A DNA stretch of 30,000 bases, taken from positions 2,920,502-2,950,501 of the forward strand of contig BFEA01000109.1 of NCBI GenBank assembly GCA_003427395.1, in the 5' to 3' direction. The first letter of the stretch is position 1, and every line of letters starts with the position of its first letter. The notes under the pieces were generated by a model. The model made no database searches, had not been told where the DNA came from, and saw nothing but the letters and a program-made list of their open reading frames with translations. The stretch is from Chara braunii. Lineage: Eukaryota > Streptophyta > Charophyceae > Charales > Characeae. Positions 19,774 to 30,000 of this stretch are shown here, piece by piece. Made by a program: the position numbers and the translations under genes.

Positions 19774-19805
19774 GCCGCCCTGACTTCCAGGAAGTCAGGA
19801 GCGGC
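19774..19805. repeat. Strong inverted repeat, 15 bp with one bulge
   Basis: CCTGACTTCC-A-GGAAGTCAGG (19779-19799) is a perfect 10-bp inverted repeat with a 1-nt centre. It is extended by GCCGC (19774-19778) pairing with GCGGC (19801-19805) past a single bulged A. It is the strongest hairpin in the 3' non-coding region. Function unknown. Confidence 0.75.
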
Positions 19806-20889
19806 AGGCATATGTGTAGTTTGATTAGAGAGTGTATGGGCATGCACTTTGTGGGCATGCGTAAGTAGTTGACTACCGGCTAACTTAGGAGTTTAGACCG
19901 GACTGTGTCGACCGTAATGTCGTGACCGTTGATAAAAGTTACGGCCGGCACAAGTGTAGCCTGGGAGACAACGACCAGAAGAGGAACCTTCGCTGACCCA
20001 CTGAAAGGCGACGACTTTGAGGTCGTATAGTGCGGGTGTCACGAGCACCGAGTTGATTGTGGATTACCAGCAACCGAAGGTAGAAAACGGGTGTGGACAG
20101 GGCACGTCAGGAGCAAAAGCAGGGGTGTTCCCGGCGAAAGCGGTGACAAAAGGACCGACCGCGGTGGGGCTATGAAAGCCACCTGCCACGACCATGACAC
20201 GTAAGGGTGGCATGCGTAATGAGTTGAACAATGCATGCCCTTAGGGCAGCAAAAGGGGACACTACAAGGCCATGGGGGCGGACAGATAACCCACTGGCGG
20301 CCTTGAAGTACTTCAGCAGGCCAAGCAACCTAACGGTGTTATTGATATGTAGGACTGCGCCTGCTACCACCCGGCTTGGGCTTAGCCCTATTGGTTACGG
20401 TACTGAACTTTCACCATGCGGATCCCGGGATCGAGGCTGATGGCGAGCAGCGGAGCGGCGAAGGAGCAATTTGGAGTTGAATCGAGGGGTTGAGGGTCCC
20501 GTGGGACTATCCCCCTCGGTTTTGCTGAGGGATCCGGTAGCGGGCCCGTGAGGTAGGACCAAGTGCCAATGGTCCCCTACCCCAAACATTTCTATGGTCA
20601 CCCTCGAAGGTGACCGTGAATTTTTGTACCCCACGGTTACGCGACTGCGGCTGCTGTCAAGTGGTCCTACACCAAATGTTGCCTTTGGGACCTCAGGAGA
20701 TTTGTGTAACCGGTCCCCTGCCTTACCAGCCTCAATGGCCACGTTCACACTCAAACCTCACTAGCAGATCAAAGCTGTTCACGGCCACATGTGCCTAGTC
20801 CACCATCCCGCAGGTCCCTGGTCCTTCGCTGCTCACATGGCGCCGACCTCAAGTTACACAAGGCTCTTATGCACGAATTCCTAGAACAA

Positions 20890-20890
<1 letters not shown>
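19806..20890. other. 3' non-coding region, GC-rich middle part
   Basis: No gene recognised. Besides the hairpin cluster at 20509-20615 there is a direct repeat of GGGCATGC near 19838 and 19853. Open frames are short and lack motifs. Confidence 0.4.
20509..20615. repeat. Cluster of three consecutive hairpins
   Basis: CCCTCGG (20513-20519) pairs with CTGAGGG (20525-20531). GGTAGGACCA (20552-20561) pairs with TGGTCCCCTACC (20570-20581) with a 2-nt bulge. GGTCACC (20596-20602) pairs perfectly with GGTGACC (20609-20615) around CTCGAA. Three good stems in about 105 nt suggest a structured RNA or a protein-binding site, but no family is recognised. Confidence 0.55.
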
Positions 20891-20924
<34 letters not shown>

Positions 20925-20944
20925 ATATATATATATATATATGG
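20891..20944. repeat. (AT)n microsatellite ending in a 22-nt palindrome
   Basis: An AT dinucleotide run is interrupted once by CC. The right half, CC(AT)9GG at 20923-20944, is a perfect palindrome. Slippage-prone, so its length may vary. Confidence 0.95.
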
Positions 20945-21055
20945 TTTTACGTCATTGATGTCCCGAAGGATCATGGAAACATCCCGCAAGGAGGCTGCAT
21001 AAAACCAGCTCCACAGCTAGATCTGCATTTTAGCGAACTAAGTGCCCGATCACGA

Positions 21056-21072
21056 CCGGTCCCGGAGACCGG
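21056..21072. repeat. Short GC hairpin before the poly(A) run
   Basis: CCGGTC-CCGGA-GACCGG forms a perfect 6-bp stem with a 5-nt loop, 18 nt before the poly(A) run. It may belong to a retroposed sequence ending in poly(A). Confidence 0.5.
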
Positions 21073-21090
21073 GGTCGGGCCTCGTTCCGG

Positions 21091-21137
<47 letters not shown>
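21091..21137 (+). repeat. Poly(A) run of 47
   Basis: Forty-seven consecutive A. The word CTCGTT occurs both at 21081-21086 and directly after the run (21138-21143). The run could be the tail of an inserted retroposon, an assembly feature or simple slippage. It is not a convincing polypurine tract because it is not followed by the LTR. Confidence 0.9.
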
Positions 21138-21140
<3 letters not shown>

Positions 21141-21885
21141 GTTGACAAGAAGTTTGCACATTCATGAATGGTGCTATGGGACCTGCTAAGTACCAAATTG
21201 TTGTTCCTACAGACAGCAAAGGGTTGTTTCATCTGAAGAGGTACAGCAGTTTGACCAGAACCATGCCCGGAACCTTGACCTGGTCCGTCCCAAATCTGCA
21301 TTTTCTTTCGCAGGTTTGGGGTCGTAGGGTGACCACGCCGTAGGGACCAAAGAAAGTGAGGACCGCAGATAGTAAGTGGTGCCTGAGATGCGAAGGATAG
21401 AGGGACTGTAGTGGAGGGCACAGGATGTGGGCAGTCGTGTACCCATAATACTCTCTCCATTTAGGCCTCAAAGGCCTGTTTTTTTTTACTAGTACCATTA
21501 AGATCCGCACCAGGACCGCTTTGCCCATGCTCCGCAGCAGGCCACGCCTTCCTACTCGTGCGGCATAGGAGTCATAACAGGAGAGCGCTGGCATAGACTG
21601 CACGGCTCTGTGCCATCTGCTTTTTGGGGCTGACCGACTAGGCAGGGGAGTTGCTAACGCACTCCCTAGCGGCTTGNTNCCTATATCANTCACCGGTCTC
21701 TCTAGCGTTCGAGTCAGCTGGCAGTTGGAGCCGAGCCGGGTTGCTGGTGAAGGGCAACGATGCCGNCGTACTCAAAGGTCATCACACTTNGGTATGGGGG
21801 AGGAAGTCAAATCAAGCCATNCAACAGGNGGTTCTNGNGATAATTGNGACAGAGGAGCATCGTTGCGGCTGTCCGATCTGAACGN
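21138..21885. other. 3' non-coding region before LTR2, with a cluster of ambiguous bases
   Basis: No gene recognised. Single Ns lie at 21677, 21679, 21689, 21766, 21790, 21821, 21829, 21836, 21838, 21847 and 21885, whereas the rest of the window has only three. A purine run GGGGGAGGAAG at 21796-21806 is the best polypurine-tract-like sequence near LTR2 but is 80 nt from 21886 and is not followed by TG. Part of this segment may really belong to the LTR. Confidence 0.45.
21463..21488 (+). terminator. Hairpin followed by T10, terminator-like
   Basis: AGGCCT-CAA-AGGCCT (21463-21477) is followed by a T run (21479-21488). A T run after a hairpin can end Pol III transcription, but no Pol III gene is visible just upstream. 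Weak. Confidence 0.2.
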
Positions 21886-24800
21886 TGTGTTCTCCATTAT
21901 CAAGCCCTGCGCCAGTGACGAAGGCAAAGGAGAAAGGAAATGGATCTGGACGCAGGTCCTCGCCAGATACAGCTAGAAGATGGAGTGATGGGAGACGGGT
22001 GTCGTGGAGTAAAAAGGATATAACTCGTGTGTTTCTAAATAAGAATAGGGGAGGTAGAATGCTAGGTAGGGGTAGGAGCAGGGCGAATCTGAGTATGTGG
22101 TTAGATTTTGGAATCAAGAGAGAGATGAGGAGAAGGAGAGAACAATAAGTGCGTGGAAGTGAGGGACTAATGGGTATGGCAAGGGCAAAAATCGAATGTC
22201 TCACCCGATTCTTCACGGAATCAGGCGAAGTAAGATGCTGCACTGAGGTTTTGATGCATTGCGAGTTGAATGAGCAAGTCAGATTCGACCATTAAGCACG
22301 AAAATAGTCGCTATCAGCCTAACGAGGTGCGGGATGGGAGATATGGAGTACATGGATGAGAAGAGGGAACGAAGATATGTATAAGACTAAGGAGATAGTA
22401 CAGCAGGAGAGAGGGAGCAGAGAGAGGAGAAAGGTAGCGCAGAGGAACGCAGCATCACGAGAGAGGAAGCAGTTAAGACAGCAGCCAGGAAAGAAAAAGA
22501 GAATGAACCTGGACGCAGTTTTGCGCCAGGTACGTTCAAAAGAGAGGAGGGGAAAGGAGAATTGAAAGTGAACTAGCTCGCTCATCTCTGAACGAAATCG
22601 GGCGAGCCAAAAGTTGGATCTAAGGTTTTTAGGCAGGGCGAAGCAGATGGCAGCATCAGAAGTTGCGTTCGAGCAATGAGGTGACCAGGATCAGAGGCAG
22701 AAGCTGCGTGGTGCACGGCCGGCCAGGAGCGGGGTAGTAACTGTGGAGCAACGACGAATACCCCCCGATTTCTGGTGGGAGCTTCATTCTCAGTTCGTAA
22801 TCTCTACCTGGGGGTGGTGAAGCGGGTATGGCAGCGAGATAGGAGTGCGGGCGTGTAAGTGAGGACGAGCGAGAGGGGAAACGAACTAGGGTGGCCTTGA
22901 GATGCGGCCGGTGTGAACGGGAACAGTCGAGGTCACGGGGCTGGGTGTAACGGGCATAACTTAGTGTGAGTGCACAATGTAGAAGGAGTGGACGGGTGCT
23001 GATCCACAGCCAATCCAGCAAGTAGGTGTGGTTGGCTGTGTTCGATCGAGGGGGATGCACGTAACTTGCCGTAGCTACCAAAATCGGTCGGGGAGGAAAG
23101 GGCAGGGGATTGGACAACGCACCTGGCCACATACTGGCAGAAGGTCCGTCCTTAAAATTCGTTTTTAAGGGTGGAAGTAGCTCTGCCCATCGTCGTGGTA
23201 CCGATCCCACCCTGTCCGTAGCAGTAGGGACTGTCACGAATGCCATCCCACCGTTAGAACACAGTTCTCGTCCCCCTCTATGGTCAAGTCATGTTAACTC
23301 GAGTATGGCGTAACATTCTTTACTCACGTAAGCGGGAAGAAAGAGCGTGAGTGAGGTGGCCTGCACCTCCGTTGCGCCGTTGTTAGTTCTCCGGAAGAAT
23401 CCACCCGTGATTACGGTCGGGTTTGTTAGGGGCTAGGGCGGTAAGCCACGAGTTGAACTCCAATAGTATTTTGCACCTGCAACTGGGGGNTGTTAACTTA
23501 GTGAGGCTAATTGGAGCTAAGTATGGATATGCTGGTTAAATACTGTGGGACGTTGTAGGGCCTGCGGCCAGCTATTCCGTAGACTATCACGTGGCTGCCC
23601 ATCTAAGCTGGGTTATTACCAAGAATAAGACCTCTGGTAGCGGAGGTCAGGCTCGGTAGCGAAGAGTTCGGTCCGTGCGACTGCAGACAAAGCCAGATAT
23701 GGCAGGGGGTGAGTGAATTCGAGATTTTTTTTTTCCTATAGATGGTGATACTTGGCCGATCCTGGTTGGAAATATTAGTCTGCTTAGTCCGGCTGGTGTG
23801 GACCACTGTGCACTTGCTGGCCCTTATTAGGACAAACCGACCTCGTTGTGCATTACGGCTTCACTGTGTGTTTCTAGAGAGGAGTTACCACTACTGTATT
23901 TCGGCAGGCCGCGACCACAATGGTTAGGACGTGGCTGCAGTTGCTGGGCCCTCAAAGGCGATGTGTGCTCTTCCTTGTAACACCTGCTGTTGGGTCACGG
24001 ATTGCTGAACTTCGGCTGTCTCTGTTGCTGAATTCGGAGTGGTATAATCGTTGTTGAAGTCGGGTGCATGGTTCAGAAACCGCTACGGTGGAACACCCTT
24101 CCTGTGTGGCCCACGGATAATACGCTATTGTTGTTGCCAAAGCTCGGCTACGGTAAAGTGTTAAGCTAGCAAGTACTACCCCGAACAAGGCGGCGTTACA
24201 GGTACTTAGCAGGGGTTGGTGTGTTAGAGAAGGGCAGTACCCTGTAGAGGCGCTGTATTGCCGCAGGCGGGCGTTCTGCAGTTGCTTTCCGTTGAGTACT
24301 TTCGGACTTTGTAAACGCTGTGCAGCCCACTATGCGCCAGTGCTACCAGCGGTAGCTTACCTTACCACTGCCAAGGGACACCTGCCCCAGGTCCCGCGTA
24401 TTGTTGCGGGCGGGGTTTGAAGCTCAGGCGTTGTGCGTTGCTGAGCACCGCAGAACTACATTACTATGCACAAGCGTTATGTAGCCACTATACAGGTTGA
24501 GATGCACTAAGGAACCAACTGTAATTCGCTGTACTAAACTTGCTGCTGAGCGGAGTTATGTTTCATTACACATCGTCTCGGGCTGAGATGAGCCAGTACA
24601 CTTGTCAGACTTATTACTGGACATGGCTGCATTGTTAGAGTAAAGTGCACAACTGCAGGCTGGGCTTCTGCCGGACTGAGTATCGCTGTATCTCGAGAGG
24701 AGCACGGGAAACGTACTCTGGTCCAACGCGGTCTCTCTACNCAGCGAAGAGGGGGCTCAGTCAAAAAGGAACGGCGTTGGGTTGTGGGCAGGTTCTCAAG

Positions 24801-25694
24801 CCTTGAAAAGAGGGTCGCGGTTGCGACTCAGACGGGCGACGAATGTTATATTAAGTGAGGCACGTTGTTAAAGGCACAGAGGGGTGCTGCCCGAGGAAAT
24901 TATTAGTTACTGCAAGAGCCTGTCCTTGTATTAGGGGCACTACTACTACACACGGCAGCGGTGTTGCACTGAACCACGTTGTGCAATACCATCTTTGGTT
25001 GGCTACCACGTTCATCTGCTGTGTGTGCAGGTGTGCAACAGAAGCATTGGCGAGACTTACCGGCGCCTCAGATAAAGCGTAGGGGTATGCTCTATTTGAA
25101 GTGAGCCCTTATAGGCTGCGCATCTATAAATTGTTTAGAGGAGGGCCGCTGCTCAGACCTGGCAGGCGATCAAGGGGCCGGAATTCTGCGTAGGTCGGAA
25201 CTCAGGCTGCTCCGGCTGCGTTCCAATAGGCCATCATTGCGGGGCCCTCAAGCGAGTCAAGACTTCAAGGCCCTCTCATTGTGAGTTGAGTTGGCCATCC
25301 CTTGTATCTCGATAGTCTACCCTTCTTACTCTAAGTCTAGTCCAGATCTGAGAGGAAGGCGGCAGGCGGGATCGCAACCCGTAGGTCCGCACCAAGGCCT
25401 CTGTGGGAGGTTGCCCCACCGATTGCGGGAGCTCTGCCGGAGCCCAGGCGGGGTTTATGAAGGCAGGGAACACTCAGGTATAACCCTCAATTTACGCGTG
25501 TGATCCTATAATTAAACTATATTATCCTATTGCTATTGGTCTGACTGTAAGTATGACTTGAAAAGATAACTGTTTTTCTTTATTTGTTTAACTTCAGGAC
25601 ATTGTTTTGCAGAGTAAATTAACAACTATGTATTGATGTAAATCAGATTATTGGAGTGAACTCAGACAAAACAAGAGCTGTGATTATGTGGCGT

Positions 25695-27290
25695 AGGCTG
25701 GGCGAAGGCATAAGTTGCGGGTTGTTCAGTCTTTCACACTTGTTTTATTTGTTATTTGGCAGGCTAGGCTACCCATAAGTTGGGTAGCCTAGTTCTACGT
25801 TGTATGTGACTGTATAGGCTAGTCAGACACAACATAAGTTGTTGTGTATGGTCATATGCCTTTCGTCGTTTGTTCAGGCAGAGGCTGGACTCCTCATAAG
25901 TTGAGGAGGCTCAGCCTATGTGTATGCCGAAAGTTTAGGCTGACCAGTCTCACCGTGAGTTGGTGAGGTCTGGTCATACGCCTTATGTCGATTGTTTAGG
26001 CTGAGGCTGACCACACCATAAGTTGGTGTGAATCAGTCTTATGTTTTATTGTTCAGGCACGACTATTCACATCATAAGTTGGTGTGGTCAAGTCATGAGC
26101 CGTCATCATTAAAGCGAATCCGAGTATATTATGTGATACAATTACCTATTAAGTATATTCGTGGTAGGCTGGGCGCCATAAGTTGGGAGATCCAGCCATA
26201 TAAGCCGGTAGCAGAGAAAGCAGAGGGGAAAGAAGATTAAGAGTATAAAATGGTGTGGTAACTTTAGGCAGGCTAACTCATTCATAAGTTGGGTAGTCAG
26301 TCATATGTCCTTGATAACACAAAGCAGAGAATTATATAAAGCTTGGATATTTTTCCCTTTCTAAACATAACTGACGTCTGGGTGGGGATACTCATGAGTG
26401 GAGGTGACCTGACCACTCGTATGAAGGAACAAATTCGTTTTGAAACTTATTTATATGATGTAGTTGTGTTGCGGAGGGTTGACGAACGCATAAGTTGCGG
26501 GTTGTTCGGTCACACGCGCTTGTTGCTGTTTTAGGCAGGGTTAGACTATCCATAAGTTGGGTAGCCTAGTCATATGCTGTATGTCACTTTATAGGCTGGT
26601 CAGGCACAACATAAGTTGTTGTGTCTGGTAATATGCCTTTTGTCGTTGTTCAGGCAAAGACTGAGTCCCTCATAAGTTGAGGTGGTTCAGTCTTTTGTGT
26701 GTGTCGAGTGTTTAGGTTGATCAGGTCTCACCATGAGTTGGTGCACCCTGGTTATACGCCTTATGTCATTTGTTCAGACATAGGCTTATCACAACATAAG
26801 TTCTAGGCCTTATGTCCATAAAGTTGAACATGGTTGTATTGCGAAGGGCTGGGCGAACGCATAAGTTGCGGGCTGTTCGATCGTTTGCGCAAGTGGCTTT
26901 GTCTAGGCTGGGTTGGACTTCCATAAGTTGGGTAGCCTGGCTTTACTCCATATGTAACTGTTTGGGCTGGCCGGGCATAACATAAGTTGTTGTGTCCAGT
27001 CATATGCCTTTTGTCGTTGGTTAGGCAGAGGCTGACCCCCATAAGTTGGAGGTTCAGTTTTATGTGTATGCCGAATGTTTAGGCTGACCAGCCTCACCAT
27101 AAGTTGGTACGGCCCGATCATACGCCTTATGTCGGTTGTTTTGCAGAAACTGGTCACACCATAAGTTGGTGTGGCTTGGTCTTATGCGTACGTATATTTG
27201 TGTTACCAGGCTAGGGCACCATAAGTTGGTGTGACCTAGTCATATAAACTGGCAGGTCAGTCACATCCATAAGTTGGGTTGGCTGACCCT
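25695..27290 (+). repeat. Tandem hairpin array, LTR2 copy
   Basis: This is the same array in the second LTR, with cores from 25709 to 27268 in the same order. Most arms are intact. The unit equivalent to 4904 has lost its right arm (core at 26795, followed directly by CTAGGCC), apparently by a 13-nt deletion between two AAGTT words. The unit equivalent to 3883 has the standard TAAGT loop here instead of TTAGT. The unit equivalent to 4719 (core at 26610) has changed in its outer arm. Confidence 0.9.
26333..26341 (+). promoter_or_regulatory. Candidate TATA box in LTR2
   Basis: Same TATATAAAG motif as 4442-4450, unchanged in the second LTR. Conservation alone is weak support, because the whole LTR is about 95% identical. 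Confidence 0.2.
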
Positions 27291-27683
27291 ATGTCTTATG
27301 TAAGGAAGGGTGAAAAGGGAATAATGAGGGTTTTTGAACGAACTATGTGGCCTAGAAAAGAACCATGTAGGATTGTGAGAGATGTTTGCGCTTGCATGCT
27401 CGTGGGCTCTCACTTGGGACATCTTTTGATAGAGTAGTTGCTGTAGATGCTCGCCGAGTGCTGGAGCCATAGGTAGGTAAGATGAATGATGGGAGGGAAG
27501 CTTGGGATGAGATAGGACTAACTCTGCTGGGGGTTGGGATCAGCGTTGGCTCATGGCCTCATTCAGAGGGCATGTGGACTAATATTGAGCCTAAGTTGTC
27601 AAGCAGGGATCAGAAGTTAGCCCCAAGTATAGTTTTGCTTTGCACTTTGACTTTCAACTTTGTATAAATGTTGGCAGCCTACT

Positions 27684-27817
27684 TTTCCTACAGGAAGCGC
27701 TACCAAAATTTCTGCAAAACTGAAAAGAGTTAGTCATATTCAGGTTCCTAGAAATTCTGAAAAGGCACATTTCCTACGGGAAGCGCTGCCGAAATTTTGA
27801 GAAATTTGGAGAGTTAT
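27684..27817 (+). repeat. Local direct duplication, LTR2 copy
   Basis: This is the counterpart of 5807-5940, with copies at 27684-27733 and 27770-27817. The first copy reads CTACAGGAAGCGC here instead of CTATGGGAAGCGC. Confidence 0.7.
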
Positions 27818-28041
27818 AATATTTTCAGTTAGACCAATCTTAGCAACTCAGCCCTGAGTACGGGAGGTGTTATTGAACCTCTCAGAAGCTGAGTAGGATC
27901 TTAGTAGAGGAGTTAGGATATGATTTAGGAGGATTACTCCCTACTTAGGCTAAACGTTGTAGTGGAATCTCTTTGACATGTGCTGTGGTGCAGGATGTGC
28001 GTATTGATTGAAGGTCTGACTTGGTCAGCCTGACTATTCTT

Positions 28042-28067
28042 CTGTTATCACTGATCACTGATAACAG
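28042..28067. repeat. Same inverted repeat with expanded centre (LTR2)
   Basis: The 9-nt arms of 6165-6183 are unchanged, but the centre is enlarged by 7-8 nt to CTGATCAC, which looks like a tandem duplication of ATCACTG. The new centre is itself nearly palindromic. Confidence 0.7.
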
Positions 28068-29561
28068 GTCGGTTGCTGATTCGTCGGTATACGACTCAAC
28101 CTTTCATCCCTTTCTGTTTCTCAACCTAAGGCCTTGGCCCTGACTGGTTCTTTGTTTTGTTGGGTTTTCACCCAGATTCTTTATAAATGACCATTTCTTA
28201 AAGGCAAAGTAGCTTTGTTGTGGAATGGTGGGGAAAAGGTTGGGCTTGTGTACAAGGCAGGATGTGAGCTGCAGAAGGCTGAAAAGTTGACCCATTTAGT
28301 GTATGTGTTGTTGTTTGATCCTTGTGTGTAGTCACAGGTATGTGTGGAGCATGTTAATCAAGTATGATGTTTTGGTTGTTTTGAGTTCAGGCGGGCAAGC
28401 CACGTAGCTATTGTGAGAGTGTACTATCACATAACTCTTTGCTTGACTAAGAATATTTCCCCTTATTTATATATTGTGGTTCGGTTCTCGCTCGCACAGC
28501 CCTCACTCGGTTGTGTGACCGCATGCCGATCTTTTCTGTATCTTTGTCTAACTTTAGTTTATGGAACGATAAAAGTTCCGGGCAGAAGGACTAGCGTGTC
28601 GCTGGTGATGCGCCACACAACTCACCACCACTCCAAATTACTTCCTGCCCTAGGGGCCTTCTTGCTCTGCACCCCTCGGGACATCTCAGGGTGCAAAAGA
28701 CGGAAAGACCCTCAGGCCGGGTTTGCACCCGCTAGAGGATTACCTCCCCCTAGCACGCGTTTCAGCCAACGCCTGAGCGTCGGAAATAACCCCATGGCTC
28801 AGAATAGGCCACTTGGGTATGGACACCACGTAATGCGCCGTCATCACAGATACTCACGTAGAGCTGCATGGTGAGTTGGTATGTGTAGGTACTGCGTCCG
28901 CACGATCTTATCCTAAGTCCTTGCGCGCATGGGTCCGGCGGCGAGACCAAGAGCGTGCTACGGTCAATAGACTCGGGTTTGTGGTAACGCGAAGCGACAC
29001 ATGGGCGAAGGACCAGTCCCAGTCGACCTATGGGAGCCCGTGTACGGGCCTCACTACCCCGAACATTGGATAGCCTACGGGTAGGACTTTGGGCCTCCTC
29101 CGCGCGCGCGTCGTTTGGGCCTGCCTACCCCATCCATTTTAGGAGGCCACTAGACCACTGCAAGTTGGAATAGGTTTCTCTTTTGAACTTTCATGGTTGG
29201 ACGTTGTAGTCCGTGGTAGCCGTCAAAGTGAAACCCCTTGATTTAGGCTACCACGACAGCCCTAAAGCTGTCTACTCAACCCCTCTGCACAGGGTGCAGA
29301 AGAGGGTGTGGTCTTCAACCGCACATGGCGGTTGTCTGGCGTCGAGAGATTACCCCTCAAAGCGTCTGTCAGCTGACACTTGAGTGTCGAACGTGACCCT
29401 CGAGAATACCAAGGGCCGCGAGGCCACGAGTTCCACATAGTACCCCATCAGCGCAAATGCTTGCATGTGCCCGCATGATCGATATGAGGGGGCCATGCAC
29501 TCGCGCACCTCTTATACGGAAGTTCAGCGCTGTGCCTATCTGAGTCTTGCTGTATATAGTT

Positions 29562-29912
29562 ATGGGTCAGATACTGAAGGGACTAGGAGTTGTTGTGTTG
29601 TGGCGTTGTTTGTGGAGTTTGTTTCGCGTGGGGCTCCAGGTGTTATGGGTGAGTAAGTGCGAGTGTTGTGGTATAACGCGTGGGTGTGTAGTGCGTCCTA
29701 GTCGACCGACGTCGAGCAGCGTTTGGGACTTCATCCCCCCAATACGGCGATTTGCATACGGGTTCCATTTTCGTGCGTTCGACCGCGCGTACCCCCTATG
29801 CTACAGCGAGCGAGAAACGCCATCGGCTGGGCCACCTCTGCAATCGCATACAAAAAGCTTTCGCATGTGGTTCAGTAGCTCGGCAGGGATACGCCCACCT
29901 AAGGGATGGTGA
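29562..29912 (+). CDS. LTR2 copy of the 116-codon open frame
   Basis: This is the counterpart of 7709-8059, open over the same length and ending at an equivalent TGA. The surrounding sequence differs by about 6% from LTR1, yet no stop or shift has arisen. No recognised function. Confidence 0.15.
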   Translation: MGQILKGLGVVVLWRCLWSLFRVGLQVLWVSKCECCGITRGCVVRPSRPTSSSVWDFIPPIRRFAYGFHFRAFDRAYPLCYSERETPSAGPPLQSHTKSFRMWFSSSAGIRPPKGW

Positions 29913-30000
29913 CAACTCCCGCAGGTGGAGGTAGCGATGCCTCGCGTGACTCTGTCCTGTCGTAGGGACTCGCGAGAGGTACGGCTGGCGCACTCGGCCG

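Larger units (their letters stand above)
1..30000 (+). mobile_element. Giant Ty3/gypsy-type LTR retrotransposon, degenerate, truncated by both window ends
   Basis: Two long direct repeats (1-8235 and 21886-30000) flank a sense-oriented gag-protease-RT-RNase H-integrase region. A tRNA-Asp-type primer-binding site lies two bases after the first repeat. This is the standard architecture of a Ty3/gypsy (Metaviridae-type) LTR retrotransposon. RT-RNaseH-INT order, a DTG protease, a YIDD RT box, a DX35E integrase core and a GPY/F C-terminal motif support the superfamily. The minimum size is about 30.1 kb, far above the usual 5-12 kb. The copy is broken by many in-frame stops. Target-site duplications cannot be seen because both outer LTR ends lie outside the window. 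An unrelated tandem duplication could give two long repeats, but the PBS placed exactly at the repeat edge argues against it. Confidence 0.9.
21886..30000 (+). repeat. 3' long terminal repeat (LTR2), truncated by window end
   Basis: This is the second copy of the long direct repeat, in the same orientation as LTR1. Its last base in the window corresponds to position 8147 of LTR1, so about 88 bases of the LTR and the flanking host DNA are missing. By eye it differs from LTR1 by about 3% in its first 400 bases and about 6% near its right end. Many differences are C/T or G/A. Ambiguous bases occur at 23490 and 24741. The true left boundary may lie upstream of 21886, since the LTR1 counterpart of that sequence is outside the window. 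Confidence 0.85.

Noticed and set aside
20834-20846. Second primer-binding site (TGGCGCCG)
   Set aside because: The match to tRNA-Asp stops after eight bases and there is no LTR edge beside it.
28413-28874. 153-codon frame in LTR2
   Set aside because: The equivalent LTR1 frame stops after 80 codons and lacks recognisable features. It overlaps the structured hairpin modules.

Overview
The window is essentially one giant, decayed Ty3/gypsy-type LTR retrotransposon of a plant-lineage genome. The polyprotein style (long acidic linkers, the wording around RT, RNase H and integrase, and a GPY/F C-terminus) resembles the gypsy families I remember from the charophyte alga Chara braunii. That is recall, not a search, so I hold the organism at roughly 0.6. 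I see no host gene.

Layout, all in + orientation. (1) Positions 1-8235 are the 5' LTR, cut at its left edge by the window start. (2) A 20-nt primer-binding site at 8238-8257 matches the 3' end of plant tRNA-Asp at 19 of 20 positions; it fixes the LTR end at ...CGACA (8235). (3) A leader runs 8258-8610. (4) gag-pro-RT-RNaseH-INT covers 8611-15180. It is mostly one reading frame, broken by about a dozen in-frame stops and two compensating frameshifts. (5) A short spacer carries a strong splice-acceptor-like pyrimidine tract. (6) A second Gag-like reading frame, 15433-17724, has a capsid-like start, a charged coiled-coil-prone middle and a CCHC zinc knuckle. It sits where env-like genes sit in other elements. 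(7) About 4.1 kb of non-coding 3' sequence follows (17725-21885), with several strong inverted repeats, an (AT)n tract, a 47-nt poly(A) run and a cluster of single Ns. (8) The 3' LTR starts at or before 21886 and continues to the window end; base 30000 matches base 8147 of the first copy. The LTRs are therefore at least 8.2 kb and the element at least about 30.1 kb. The two LTRs differ by roughly 3-6% in the stretches I compared by eye, with scattered small indels.

The most unusual content is inside the LTR. At 3803-5410 (and about 25695-27290 in the second copy) there are about 24 tandem hairpin units spaced about 60 nt apart. All carry nearly the same loop core, CATAAGTTG, but the stem arms change from unit to unit while staying complementary. 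Six unit types recur in the same order, giving a higher-order repeat of about 385-390 nt. A second structured zone (about 6780-7540) holds two diverged copies of a multi-hairpin module.

The gene set would work as a normal retroelement: Gag and a second Gag-like protein for particles, protease for processing, RT/RNase H primed by tRNA-Asp, and integrase for insertion. This copy is inactive as read, because of the stops, the frameshifts, a Glu-to-Lys change at an RNase H catalytic position and a His-to-Gln change in the integrase zinc finger.
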